In this document: one piece after another, positions 6,144 to 13,384 of the stretch
Position numbering within the stretch: position 1 is the first letter of the stretch
Layout: every line of letters starts with the position of its first letter
Assembly: GCA_029256005.1 (NCBI GenBank)
Contig: JAQSYS010000015.1
Coordinates: 1-14,777, forward strand
From: Sedimentibacter sp.
Lineage (GTDB): Bacteria > Bacillota > Clostridia > Tissierellales > Sedimentibacteraceae
Reading direction: 5' to 3'
DNA length: 14,777 bases
The notes under the pieces: generated by a model
Databases searched by the model: none
Told to the model about the DNA's origin: nothing
What the model saw: only the letters and a program-made list of their open reading frames with translations
Position numbers and translations under genes: made by a program

Positions 6144-7284
6144 TAATAATGGATATAAATTGGTGCAAGGCAATGAAGCATGCGTTGAAGGAGCCTTAGC
6201 TGCTGGCATGAGATTTTATGCTGGATATCCAATTACACCATCTACAGAAATAGCTGAAATATCTGCTCAGAAGCTTCCGCAGATTGGCGGAAAATTCATT
6301 CAGATGGAGGATGAACTGGCTAGCATGGCAGCAATCATCGGTGGGTCATTGGCAGGTCTTAAATCAATGACAGCAACAAGCGGACCAGGTTTTTCATTGA
6401 TGCAGGAAAATATTGGATATGCTGCTTTAGCAGAAATTCCATGTGTTATTGTCAATGTTCAAAGAGGAGGCCCTTCAACTGGTATGCCAACATCACCTGC
6501 ACAGGGAGATATTATGCAAGCTAAATGGGGAACTCATGGAGATCATCCGTCAATTTCACTTACACCAAACTCAGTGCAGGAAACATATGAATATACAATA
6601 AAAGCTTTCAATATCGCTGAAAAATACAGAACTCCAGTTGTTCTTTTAATGGATGAAACTGTAGGACACATGCGAGAAAAATTGAAAATCAAAGATTCTT
6701 CGGAAATTGAAGTAATTAATAGAAAAAAGCCAACTTGCGAGCCTAAGGATTATGTTGCATATAGACCTGATGAAGATATGGTTCCTCAAATGGCTTCTTT
6801 CGGTGAAGGATACAGATATCACGTAACAGGATTGACTCATGATGAAACAGGATTTCCTACAAATAACAATGATGTATCTGGAAAACTTGTTCAAAGAATA
6901 GTAGATAAAGTTGAAAAAAATATAGATGATATAACATATTATGAAGAATACAGAATGGAAGATGCAGAAATAGTAATAGTGGCTTTTGGCGGTGTTTCAA
7001 GAGCTGCAAAAAGTGCTATCGATGATATGCGAGAAAAAAACATAAAGGTTGGAATGTTCAGACCAATTACAATCTGGCCGTTTTTAGAAAAACAAATTAA
7101 TGATGTTGCCCAAAAAGCAAAAGAAATTTACGTTGCTGAAATGAATTTAGGTCAATATTTCTTAGAGGTTGATAGAGTTGCAGGAAAAAAATGTCCTGTT
7201 AAGAAAATTAACAAAATTAACGGTGAATTGATTACTCCTAATGAAATTACATATGCCGTGACAGGAGGTGCTATAAATGACTAA
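6136..7284 (+). CDS. korA: 2-oxoacid (2-oxoglutarate-type):ferredoxin oxidoreductase, alpha subunit
   Basis: The alpha subunit carries the pyrimidine-binding and CoA-facing domains of a thiamine-diphosphate enzyme that interconverts 2-oxoacid plus CoA with acyl-CoA, CO2 and reduced ferredoxin. Family landmarks are GYPITPSTEIAE (30-41), IQMEDELASMAAIIGGSLAG (55-74), TATSGPGFSLMQENIGYA (79-96) and VQRGGPSTGMPTSPAQGD (108-125). The C-terminal part, from about 245, is the transketolase-C-like domain ending in VAEMNLGQYFLEVDR. At 382 residues it is a normal KorA/VorB. It lacks the fused gamma domain found in some enzymes, in keeping with a separate korC. Sequence alone does not fix whether the substrate is 2-oxoglutarate or a branched-chain 2-oxoacid; 2-oxoglutarate is the usual annotation. 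Confidence 0.93.
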   Translation: MSNNNGYKLVQGNEACVEGALAAGMRFYAGYPITPSTEIAEISAQKLPQIGGKFIQMEDELASMAAIIGGSLAGLKSMTATSGPGFSLMQENIGYAALAEIPCVIVNVQRGGPSTGMPTSPAQGDIMQAKWGTHGDHPSISLTPNSVQETYEYTIKAFNIAEKYRTPVVLLMDETVGHMREKLKIKDSSEIEVINRKKPTCEPKDYVAYRPDEDMVPQMASFGEGYRYHVTGLTHDETGFPTNNNDVSGKLVQRIVDKVEKNIDDITYYEEYRMEDAEIVIVAFGGVSRAAKSAIDDMREKNIKVGMFRPITIWPFLEKQINDVAQKAKEIYVAEMNLGQYFLEVDRVAGKKCPVKKINKINGELITPNEITYAVTGGAIND

Positions 7285-8101
7285 CACAAATTGCAATGAA
7301 ATGACGCAAAAATATTACAGAGTTGACCGAATGCCACACATCTGGTGCCCAGGCTGCGGTCATGGAACATTGATGAATACTGTTGTGAGAGCAATAGATA
7401 AAGTTGGTTTAAATAAGGACGATGTGGTAGTTGTTTCAGGTATTGGTTGTTCTTCTAGGGCACCTGGATATATGGATTTTAACACACTTCATACAACACA
7501 TGGACGTGCACTAGCATTTGCAACAGGTATTAAAATGGCTAATCCTAAATTGCATGTAATCGTAATAATGGGAGACGGTGACAGCTCAGCAATAGGCGGA
7601 AATCATCTAATTCATGCTGCAAGAAGAAATATAGATATTACAACAATTGTTTTCAATAATAATATTTACGGTATGACGGGAGGACAATTTTCTCCAACAA
7701 CACCATATGGAGACTTTGCAACTACTGCTCCATTTGGAAACATCGACAAAGCTTTTGACCTTTGCAGTTTGGCTCAAGGAGCAGGTGCAACATATGTTGG
7801 AAGAGGAACAGCTTATCATGCTCCATTAATGCAGAAACTTATAGAAAAAGGATTAGAAAATAAAGGATTTTCATTTATTGAAGGTTTGAGCCTCTGTCCG
7901 ACCTACTATGGCAGGAAAAATAAAAAAGGAAATGCTTTTAAAATGCATTCTTATTTTAAAGATAACTGCGTAGATATTAAGGTTGTAGAAAAAAATCCAG
8001 AAAAAGGCGAAAATAAAATATTAATTGGTGAATTTTATAATAGTCCTAAGACTGAGTATACAGAAGGATATCAGGTAATTATTGATAAATTTCAAAAGTA
8101 G
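7277..8101 (+). CDS. korB: 2-oxoacid (2-oxoglutarate-type):ferredoxin oxidoreductase, beta subunit
   Basis: The beta subunit binds thiamine diphosphate with Mg2+ and a catalytic [4Fe-4S] cluster. WCPGCGHG gives Cys24 and Cys27, GIGCSSR gives Cys58, and LSLCPTYYGRK gives Cys207, which together match the four cluster ligands of OFOR beta subunits. The TPP motif is GDGDSSAIGGNHLIHAARRN (99-118) followed by FNNNIYGMTGGQFSPTTP (126-143), which is typical of KorB. LHTTHGRALAFATG (71-84) is also characteristic. At 274 residues it is complete. The ATG overlaps the korA stop region by 8 nt, and the SD (GGAGG) lies in the Gly-Gly codons at the end of korA. korC follows 12 nt after the stop. Confidence 0.94.
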   Translation: MTNTNCNEMTQKYYRVDRMPHIWCPGCGHGTLMNTVVRAIDKVGLNKDDVVVVSGIGCSSRAPGYMDFNTLHTTHGRALAFATGIKMANPKLHVIVIMGDGDSSAIGGNHLIHAARRNIDITTIVFNNNIYGMTGGQFSPTTPYGDFATTAPFGNIDKAFDLCSLAQGAGATYVGRGTAYHAPLMQKLIEKGLENKGFSFIEGLSLCPTYYGRKNKKGNAFKMHSYFKDNCVDIKVVEKNPEKGENKILIGEFYNSPKTEYTEGYQVIIDKFQK

Positions 8102-8113
8102 GGGAGAATTGAA

Positions 8114-8653
8114 ATGTTTCAAAAAATGGAATTGAGACTAAGTGGATCCGGCGGTCAAGGAGTTATTCTTGCAGCAATAATATTAGCTGATGCTGCCATT
8201 GAACAAGGAATTAATGCAATACAAACACAATCATACGGACCTGAAGCCAGAGGTGGTTCAAGCAAGGCTGAGGTTATAATAAGCAAAGATGAAATAAAGT
8301 TTCCAAAGGTAACTAATTGCGATATTTTACTATGCTTAACACAGAATTCATATGATAAATATATTGCATCTTTGAACAAAAATGGTATACTTGTAGTTGA
8401 TGAAAGTGTAAATGTTAATATGAATGAATCCTATAAAATTTATAAACTTCCTATATTAGATACTGCTCAAAATAAAATAGGAACACACATGGTTGCTAAT
8501 ATTGTATCTGTTGGTACTCTCTATGCATTAATAGGAGAAGATGTAATTAGTAAAGATGTAATGATTCGTTCTATCACAAACAGAGTTCCACCTGTTACTG
8601 TTGATAAAAATATATATGCTTTTGAAGAAGGAATTAAACTAATTAGAGGTTAA
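8114..8653 (+). CDS. korC: 2-oxoacid:ferredoxin oxidoreductase, gamma subunit
   Basis: The gamma subunit is the small domain of the oxidoreductase that helps form the CoA-binding face with alpha. It is 179 residues long and has the signature SGSGGQGVILAAIILADAA (10-28), then IQTQSYGPEARGGSSKAEVIIS (36-57), both nearly diagnostic for POR/KOR gamma chains. The C-terminal part (AQNKIGTHMVANIVSVGTLYALIG) is also typical. It has an SD (AGGGGAGA, about 8100-8107) 6 nt before the ATG. With it the operon has all four subunits in the order D-A-B-C. A transcriptional regulator begins 4 nt after the stop. Confidence 0.92.
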   Translation: MFQKMELRLSGSGGQGVILAAIILADAAIEQGINAIQTQSYGPEARGGSSKAEVIISKDEIKFPKVTNCDILLCLTQNSYDKYIASLNKNGILVVDESVNVNMNESYKIYKLPILDTAQNKIGTHMVANIVSVGTLYALIGEDVISKDVMIRSITNRVPPVTVDKNIYAFEEGIKLIRG

Positions 8654-8657
8654 TTTA

Positions 8658-9524
8658 ATGGCAAACAGTAATGATTTGATAAGCATTATAAAAAGCAATT
8701 ATTATAAATTCAGCAAAGGTCAAAAGCAGATAGCGGAGTTTATCATTGATCATTATGATAAAGCGGCTTTTATGACTGCTGCTAAAATAGGGGAAACGGT
8801 AGATGTAAGTGAATCTACCGTTGTACGTTTTGCCAGTTCGATAGGATATACTGGTTATCCTGAACTGCAAAAAGCCTTGCAAGTACTGATAAAAAACAAA
8901 CTTACAACTGTTCAGAGAATAGGCTTGGATGATGATGTTATAAACGATACGGACAAGCTACATAAAAAGATTATTAAAAATGAAATGAACAATATGCGAA
9001 GTTTATATGAATCTATTGATACTAAAGCATTGGACAAGGCAACTGAACTTATTTTAAATGCAAATAAAGTTTACATACTCGGTCTAAGAACTTCATCAAC
9101 TTTAGCAAATTATTTAGGATTTTACCTTGACGTTATATTAGATAATGTTAAAGTATTAAATAACAGCGGAGTAAATTCATTATATGAAGAGATAATCAGA
9201 ATAAAAGAAACTGATGTATTAATAGTAATTTCATATCCTAGATATTCTAAAATAACAATTGATGCTACAAAGTTTATCAAAGAACGAAATGCTAAAATAG
9301 TTGCTATTACAGATACTGAAGCATCTCCTGTATACAATTTGGCAGATATTTCACTCTTGGCAAAAAGCAACATAGTATCATTTGTTGATTCCTTGGTTGT
9401 TCCGCTGTGCATGATAAACAATTTGATAACAAACATAAGCTTAAAAGAAAAAGAAGATATAGTCGAATACTATAATAGGCTTGAACAGCTTTGGGATAAT
9501 CACAGTATTTATCAAAATGAATGA
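8658..9524 (+). CDS. MurR/RpiR-family transcriptional regulator (HTH + SIS)
   Basis: This is a DNA-binding regulator of 288 residues, a normal length. The N-terminal HTH_6 domain (about 1-77) carries FMTAAKIGETVDVSESTVVRFASSIGYTGYPELQ, the family's helix-turn-helix block. The C-terminal SIS domain (about 125-260) has GLRTSSTLANYLG and VISYPRYSKIT, the loops that bind phosphosugar-like ligands in characterised members. An SD-like AGAGGT precedes the ATG and only 4 nt separate it from korC, so it is probably the last gene of the kor operon and may control it. RpiR proteins usually respond to sugar phosphates or amino-sugars, so the link with a 2-oxoacid oxidoreductase is not textbook. No other candidate target is adjacent, and the ligand cannot be deduced. 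Confidence 0.92.
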   Translation: MANSNDLISIIKSNYYKFSKGQKQIAEFIIDHYDKAAFMTAAKIGETVDVSESTVVRFASSIGYTGYPELQKALQVLIKNKLTTVQRIGLDDDVINDTDKLHKKIIKNEMNNMRSLYESIDTKALDKATELILNANKVYILGLRTSSTLANYLGFYLDVILDNVKVLNNSGVNSLYEEIIRIKETDVLIVISYPRYSKITIDATKFIKERNAKIVAITDTEASPVYNLADISLLAKSNIVSFVDSLVVPLCMINNLITNISLKEKEDIVEYYNRLEQLWDNHSIYQNE

Positions 9525-9540
9525 TTATTATATATACTTG

Positions 9541-9590
9541 GGGACGTTATATTTGTCTTTTATAAGACGATGAAACGTCCCTGTATTTTT
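9541..9590 (+). terminator. Rho-independent terminator after the kor-rpiR operon
   Basis: GGGACGTT (9541-9548) pairs with AACGTCCC (9574-9581). An inner stem, GTCTT (9555-9559) with AAGAC (9564-9568), closes a TTAT loop, and the hairpin is followed by TGTATTTTTTT. It begins 16 nt after the regulator stop. Confidence 0.85.
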
Positions 9591-9622
9591 TTGCCATGCA
9601 TTGACATAATGAAAAAATTTTG

Positions 9623-9651
9623 TTGTTATATTTCAAAATTTGTAATATAAT
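9623..9651 (+). promoter_or_regulatory. Sigma-A-type promoter for cmk-plsC-ispH/rpsA
   Basis: TTGTTA (9623-9628), a 17-nt spacer and a perfect TATAAT (9646-9651) lie 39 nt upstream of the cmk ATG and behind a strong terminator. A perfect -35 hexamer TTGACA at 9601-9606 has only a weak -10 partner (TGTTAT at 9624-9629, 17-nt spacer), so a second overlapping promoter is possible but less likely. Confidence 0.6.
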
Positions 9652-9690
9652 AATAAAGTGTTTATTAAACTAAAATGAAAGGAACTTAAC

Positions 9691-10350
9691 ATGATAATTG
9701 CAATAGATGGTCCATCAGGAGCAGGCAAAAGCACTGTTGCAAAATTATTAAGCAAAAGATTAAATTTTGAATATATCGACACCGGTGCCATGTATAGAGC
9801 ACTAGCATATAAAGCTTATAAAAGCAATATAGAAATAAATGAAGCAAATGAATATAAAATTGATGAAATGCTAAAATCAACTTCTGTAGATTATTACAAC
9901 AACAATATATATTTGGATAATAATGATGTAGAATCTTTAATAAGAGATGAAAATATATCAATTGGGGCTTCACAAATTTCTGCTTTAAAAAATGTACGCA
10001 TAAAAATGGTAGAGCTTCAAAGAAAGATTGCTGAAAATAAAAATGTTGTCTTAGACGGCCGTGATATTGGAACTAAAGTATTTCCAAATGCTGATTATAA
10101 GTTTTTCATAACTGCTTCAGAGGAAATACGCGCAACCAGAAGATACAATCAACTTACAGCCAGCGGTTTTGAATCTGAATTTAATGATGTGCTTTCTGAT
10201 TTGAAGCAGAGAGATATAAATGACACAACAAGAACAATTTCTCCTTTAAAAAAAGCTGAAGATGCAATATTAATTGATACAACTTATATGAGTTTAGATG
10301 AAGTAGTTAAAACCATTGCCGACATTATTGGAGGATACAATGTTTTATAA
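9691..10350 (+). CDS. cmk: Cytidylate kinase
   Basis: The enzyme phosphorylates CMP and dCMP with ATP, recycling CMP released by RNA turnover and phospholipid synthesis; it acts in the cytoplasm. The 219-residue product has the P-loop GPSGAGKST (7-15), the nucleotide-binding DTGAMYRA (30-37), DGRDIGTKVFP (122-132) and the LID/ADP region RDINDTTRTISPLKKAEDA (174-192). All are standard, and the length matches bacterial Cmk. An SD (AAAGGAA) lies 8 nt upstream of the ATG. The gene leads an operon with plsC and ispH-rpsA, an order common in clostridia; E. coli also has cmk directly before rpsA. Its final Gly-Gly codons hold the SD of plsC and the genes overlap by 11 nt. Confidence 0.97.
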   Translation: MIIAIDGPSGAGKSTVAKLLSKRLNFEYIDTGAMYRALAYKAYKSNIEINEANEYKIDEMLKSTSVDYYNNNIYLDNNDVESLIRDENISIGASQISALKNVRIKMVELQRKIAENKNVVLDGRDIGTKVFPNADYKFFITASEEIRATRRYNQLTASGFESEFNDVLSDLKQRDINDTTRTISPLKKAEDAILIDTTYMSLDEVVKTIADIIGGYNVL

Positions 10351-10939
10351 ATTGATTTTAGTAATTTTAAAGATATTAGTATTCATAGTATTTGATTTAA
10401 AAGTACATAATGCAGATAATATTAATAAAATCGATGGAAGCTTAATTGCTTGCGGAAACCATCAATCCATGATTGATCCCGTAATACTTGCTGTATCTAC
10501 CAAAAGACAAGTTCATTTCATGGGCAAAAGAGAATTGTTTGACAAAAAAATACTTGGATATTTATTTAGAAAACTTGGAGCTTTTCCAGTTGACAGACAA
10601 GGAGTATCCATGTCTGCTATAAAAAATTCTTTAGCAGTTTTAAATAACAAAGGAATTCTTGGAATATTTCCTGAAGGCACACGTGTTAAGGAATTCAATG
10701 AAAATAATGCAAAGCCTGGTATTGCTTTAATTGCATATAAAGCAAAATCAAACATTATTCCGTTTTATATCAAAGGACCTTATAAATTTAGAGGCAGACT
10801 TGATATATATTTTGGAGAAGCTAAGGATTACTTTGAAAATATCGATGGCAAGCCAAATACAGAAATTTATACAGAAATTGGCGTACAAATTTTGAGAGAT
10901 ATTTATATCTTAAAAGACAGGAAAAACGATGAAAATTGA
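10340..10939 (+). CDS. plsC: 1-acyl-sn-glycerol-3-phosphate acyltransferase
   Basis: PlsC acylates lysophosphatidic acid at position 2 to make phosphatidic acid, the second acylation in membrane phospholipid synthesis, at the inner face of the membrane. The ATG at 10340 is chosen over upstream in-frame TTG codons because GGAGG (10330-10334) sits 5 nt before it. The result is a 199-residue protein starting with a hydrophobic helix (2-20). Catalytic motif I is HQSMID (His41-X4-Asp46), and the third motif is FPEGTR (110-115); GKRELF and FPVDRQG between them match the substrate-binding block. It overlaps cmk by 11 nt upstream and ispH-rpsA by 11 nt downstream, so all three are translationally coupled. 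Confidence 0.93.
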   Translation: MFYKLILVILKILVFIVFDLKVHNADNINKIDGSLIACGNHQSMIDPVILAVSTKRQVHFMGKRELFDKKILGYLFRKLGAFPVDRQGVSMSAIKNSLAVLNNKGILGIFPEGTRVKEFNENNAKPGIALIAYKAKSNIIPFYIKGPYKFRGRLDIYFGEAKDYFENIDGKPNTEIYTEIGVQILRDIYILKDRKNDEN

Positions 10940-13232
10940 AATTTCTAACTACAACGGATTTTGTTCAGGAGTAAAAATAGCTGTAGATAAAGCTGATAAG
11001 ATGTTGGATACTGAAAAAAAGCTTTACAGTTATGGTGAAATAATTCATAATAAGGATGTTGTTGATAAATTAAATAAAAAAGGAATGATTGTAGTTGATG
11101 ACATTCCTGAAGCAAATGATGCAAAGCTTTTGATACGAACTCATGGTGTGGGAAAAAGCATTATTGAAAATCTAGAAGAAAATAATATAGAAGTAATTGA
11201 TGCTACGTGTGTAAAAGTAAAAAAAATACATAAAATAGTGGAAGAATACAAAAATAACGGGTATGATATTATTATCATAGGAGATAAAAATCATCCTGAA
11301 GTTTTGGGGATACTTGGATGGTGCAATAATGAGGCTTCTGTTGTAAGCAGTGCTGAAGAACTTTTAAAAATAAATATTGATAACGATAAAAAATATTGCA
11401 TGGTATCTCAAACTACATTTAATACTGATACTTTTCAGAAAATTTGTGAAACGATAAATGAAAATAATTTAAAAAATATAGAAATACATAATACAATATG
11501 CGATGCAACAAGAAAAAGACAGGAAGCATGTATTGAACTTGCTTCAAGATGTGATATAATGCTTATAATAGGCGGAAAAAATAGCTCTAATACAAAAAAA
11601 TTATATGAGCTAAGTAAAATTATCTGTCCTAATACGTTCTTAATTGAAAATTATAAGGAGATACCTTATAACTATATTGATAAAAATACTATTGTGGGAG
11701 TGTCCGCAGGAGCATCCGCCCCTGACTGGATAATTGAGGAGGTTATTAAAATGTTGGAAAACCTAAATAACAACATGAATGAACAGGTTGAAAAAGAGAA
11801 CCAAGCAGAACAAGGAACAATGCATGATTTGCTTGAAAATTATGGTGGAGTATCTTATATCAGAACTGGTGAAAGAGTAAAAGGAACAGTTATATATGTT
11901 ACGCCTGAAGCCGTTTCTGTAAACATCAATTATAAATCAGATGGAATTATCACTAGAGATGAATTTTCCCTCACAGAAATACCAGATTTAACAAAAGTAA
12001 TAAAAGAAGGGGACGAAATAGACGCTCAAGTTGTTAGGATTTCGGACCAGGACGGTAATGTTGTTTTAACCAGAAGACCTATGGAAGAACATAAAATCTG
12101 GGATGAACTAGAAAAAATGAGAATTGAAGGAACAGTAATTGAAACAACTATTATAGAAGCTTCTCAATATGGAATTTACGGTAAAGTAAAAGGAATTAAG
12201 GGTTTTATTCCTAGAAACCAAATATCAGTACAAAGAAATGTTGACCCTTCTGAATATGTAGGTAGATTATTAAAAGTTCAAGTTTTAGAAACTAAAAACA
12301 ATAAGGGAAGAAAACAGTTAGTATTAACTTCAAGAGCTATTGAAAAAGTTGAAAAAGCTGCAAAAGATAATGAAGTTTGGGAAACAATCAAAGAAGGCGA
12401 AATTTACGAAGGAACAGTTAAAAATATTCAAGACTATGGCGCTTTTGTTGAAATAAACGGAATAGATGGTTTGTTACATATAAATGAAATTGCATGGACA
12501 AGAATTAAACATCCTTCAGAAGTTTTAAAAACAGGCGATAAAATAAGCGTAAAAGTTAAAAGTATAGATAAAGAAAACAAGAAATTGTCTTTAAGCTACA
12601 AAGCAACAGTAAAGAGCCCTTGGGCAATTTTCTTAGACAAACACCAAAAAGGTGATGTTGTTACTGGAAAGGTAACAAGAATAGCTGATTTCGGTGCTTT
12701 TGTAGAAGTTGATGAAATTGAATGCTTGCTTCACATAAAAGATTTAGACTGGGCTAGAACTGAAAAGGTAACTGATGTTGTTCAAGAAGGTCAGGAAGTT
12801 ACAGCTAAAATTTTAAATATTACAAGAAAAGACAGAAAAGTAAGCCTTGGTTTAAAGCAATTGGTTGAGCATCCTTTTGACAAGTATTCTAAAAATATCA
12901 ATAAAGATGATATAATACCTGTTGAAGTAACTCGTATATTACTTGACGGAGTTCATGTTAGCGTAAACGGTAATATTGACTGCTTTATTCCTATAGCGAA
13001 AGTTTCAACAGAAAAATTAAGAACTCCTGCACAAGTAGTTAAAGTAGGAGAAGTAAAGGATGCAAAGGTTCTTGGCGTTGACATAAAAGGTAAGAACATG
13101 AATCTTACATTCATTTTGGAAGAAAAAAGCGATGAATTTTCACACGAAGAATCAACTGCATATCAACCAGAAGAAGCCAACTTTACTATCGGTGAATCTA
13201 TTGGAGATGCTCTGGGAGATTTGTTAAAGTAA
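10929..13232 (+). CDS. ispH-rpsA: Bifunctional HMBPP reductase (IspH) / 30S ribosomal protein S1 fusion
   Basis: The N-terminal part (1-278) is IspH/LytB, the [4Fe-4S] enzyme that reduces HMBDP to IPP and DMAPP in the last step of the MEP pathway. Cluster ligands are Cys12 (GFCSGV), Cys94 (DATCVKV) and Cys191 (NTICDAT). HGV at 72-74, NHPEV at 121-125, SQTTF at 160-164 and GVSAGASAPDW at 257-267 are all present. A charged linker (279-311) leads to five S1-type OB repeats, approximately 313-385 (degenerate), 398-470, 489-558, 574-645 and 659-731. The third and fourth are closest to consensus (DYGAFVEINGIDGLLH and DFGAFVEVDEIECLLH). An acidic tail follows. The frame is uninterrupted for 767 codons and the fusion is known from other clostridia. 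ATG 10929 has an AGG-containing SD 7-8 nt upstream inside plsC. An internal start is a further possibility (see 11736-11753). Confidence 0.95.
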   Translation: MKIEISNYNGFCSGVKIAVDKADKMLDTEKKLYSYGEIIHNKDVVDKLNKKGMIVVDDIPEANDAKLLIRTHGVGKSIIENLEENNIEVIDATCVKVKKIHKIVEEYKNNGYDIIIIGDKNHPEVLGILGWCNNEASVVSSAEELLKINIDNDKKYCMVSQTTFNTDTFQKICETINENNLKNIEIHNTICDATRKRQEACIELASRCDIMLIIGGKNSSNTKKLYELSKIICPNTFLIENYKEIPYNYIDKNTIVGVSAGASAPDWIIEEVIKMLENLNNNMNEQVEKENQAEQGTMHDLLENYGGVSYIRTGERVKGTVIYVTPEAVSVNINYKSDGIITRDEFSLTEIPDLTKVIKEGDEIDAQVVRISDQDGNVVLTRRPMEEHKIWDELEKMRIEGTVIETTIIEASQYGIYGKVKGIKGFIPRNQISVQRNVDPSEYVGRLLKVQVLETKNNKGRKQLVLTSRAIEKVEKAAKDNEVWETIKEGEIYEGTVKNIQDYGAFVEINGIDGLLHINEIAWTRIKHPSEVLKTGDKISVKVKSIDKENKKLSLSYKATVKSPWAIFLDKHQKGDVVTGKVTRIADFGAFVEVDEIECLLHIKDLDWARTEKVTDVVQEGQEVTAKILNITRKDRKVSLGLKQLVEHPFDKYSKNINKDDIIPVEVTRILLDGVHVSVNGNIDCFIPIAKVSTEKLRTPAQVVKVGEVKDAKVLGVDIKGKNMNLTFILEEKSDEFSHEESTAYQPEEANFTIGESIGDALGDLLK
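11736..11753 (+). promoter_or_regulatory. Internal Shine-Dalgarno and in-frame ATG at the IspH/S1 junction
   Basis: GAGGAGG (11736-11742) lies 8 nt before an ATG at 11751-11753 that is in frame (Met275) and falls exactly where the IspH fold ends and the linker to S1 begins. Initiation here would give a free 493-residue S1 protein beginning MLENLNNNMNEQ. The SD is encoded by the Glu-Glu codons of the usual IspH ending WIIEEVI, written GAG GAG in a gene that mostly uses GAA. It could be coincidental. Confidence 0.45.
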
Positions 13233-13248
13233 CAAAAATAAATAGTTA

Positions 13249-13293
13249 GCGATTGATAAGCAATTGATGAGCAATTGAATGAGCGATTGATTA
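13249..13293 (+). repeat. Four-unit imperfect tandem repeat, 11-12 nt, overlapping a terminator
   Basis: Consecutive units read GCGATTGATAA (13249-13259), GCAATTGATGA (13260-13270), GCAATTGAATGA (13271-13282) and GCGATTGATTA (13283-13293). They differ at only a few positions. Units 3 and 4 make the left arm of the terminator hairpin; units 1 and 2 are extra upstream copies. Confidence 0.7.
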
Positions 13294-13316
13294 AAATCGC
13301 ACTCAATTGCTTTTTA
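13271..13316 (+). terminator. Rho-independent terminator after ispH-rpsA
   Basis: GCAATTGA (13271-13278) pairs with TCAATTGC (13303-13310), and GCGAT (13283-13287) pairs with ATCGC (13296-13300) as an inner stem with a small internal loop. TTTTTATTTG follows directly. It closes the cmk-plsC-ispH/rpsA operon. The remaining gap to the next gene holds only AT-rich sequence and an SD; I could not identify a convincing promoter in it. Confidence 0.75.
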
Positions 13317-13384
13317 TTTGTTTTTATATATCATATAGTCAAAGGACTTGTTCCTGAAAAAATATATTAAATTTAGGAGGAATA

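Noticed and set aside
9122..9436. 104-codon minus-strand frame inside the RpiR gene
   Set aside because: No family features and no SD, and it lies wholly opposite the conserved SIS domain; it is a shadow frame.
10316..10339. Upstream TTG start for plsC at 10316
   Set aside because: It adds eight residues (MPTLLEDT) not typical of PlsC and has no SD; ATG 10340 has GGAGG at the right distance.
13321..13384. Promoter for the M42 genes
   Set aside because: TTGTTC at 13349 and TATATT at 13363 are too close together, and no other hexamer pair with 16-18 nt spacing is convincing.
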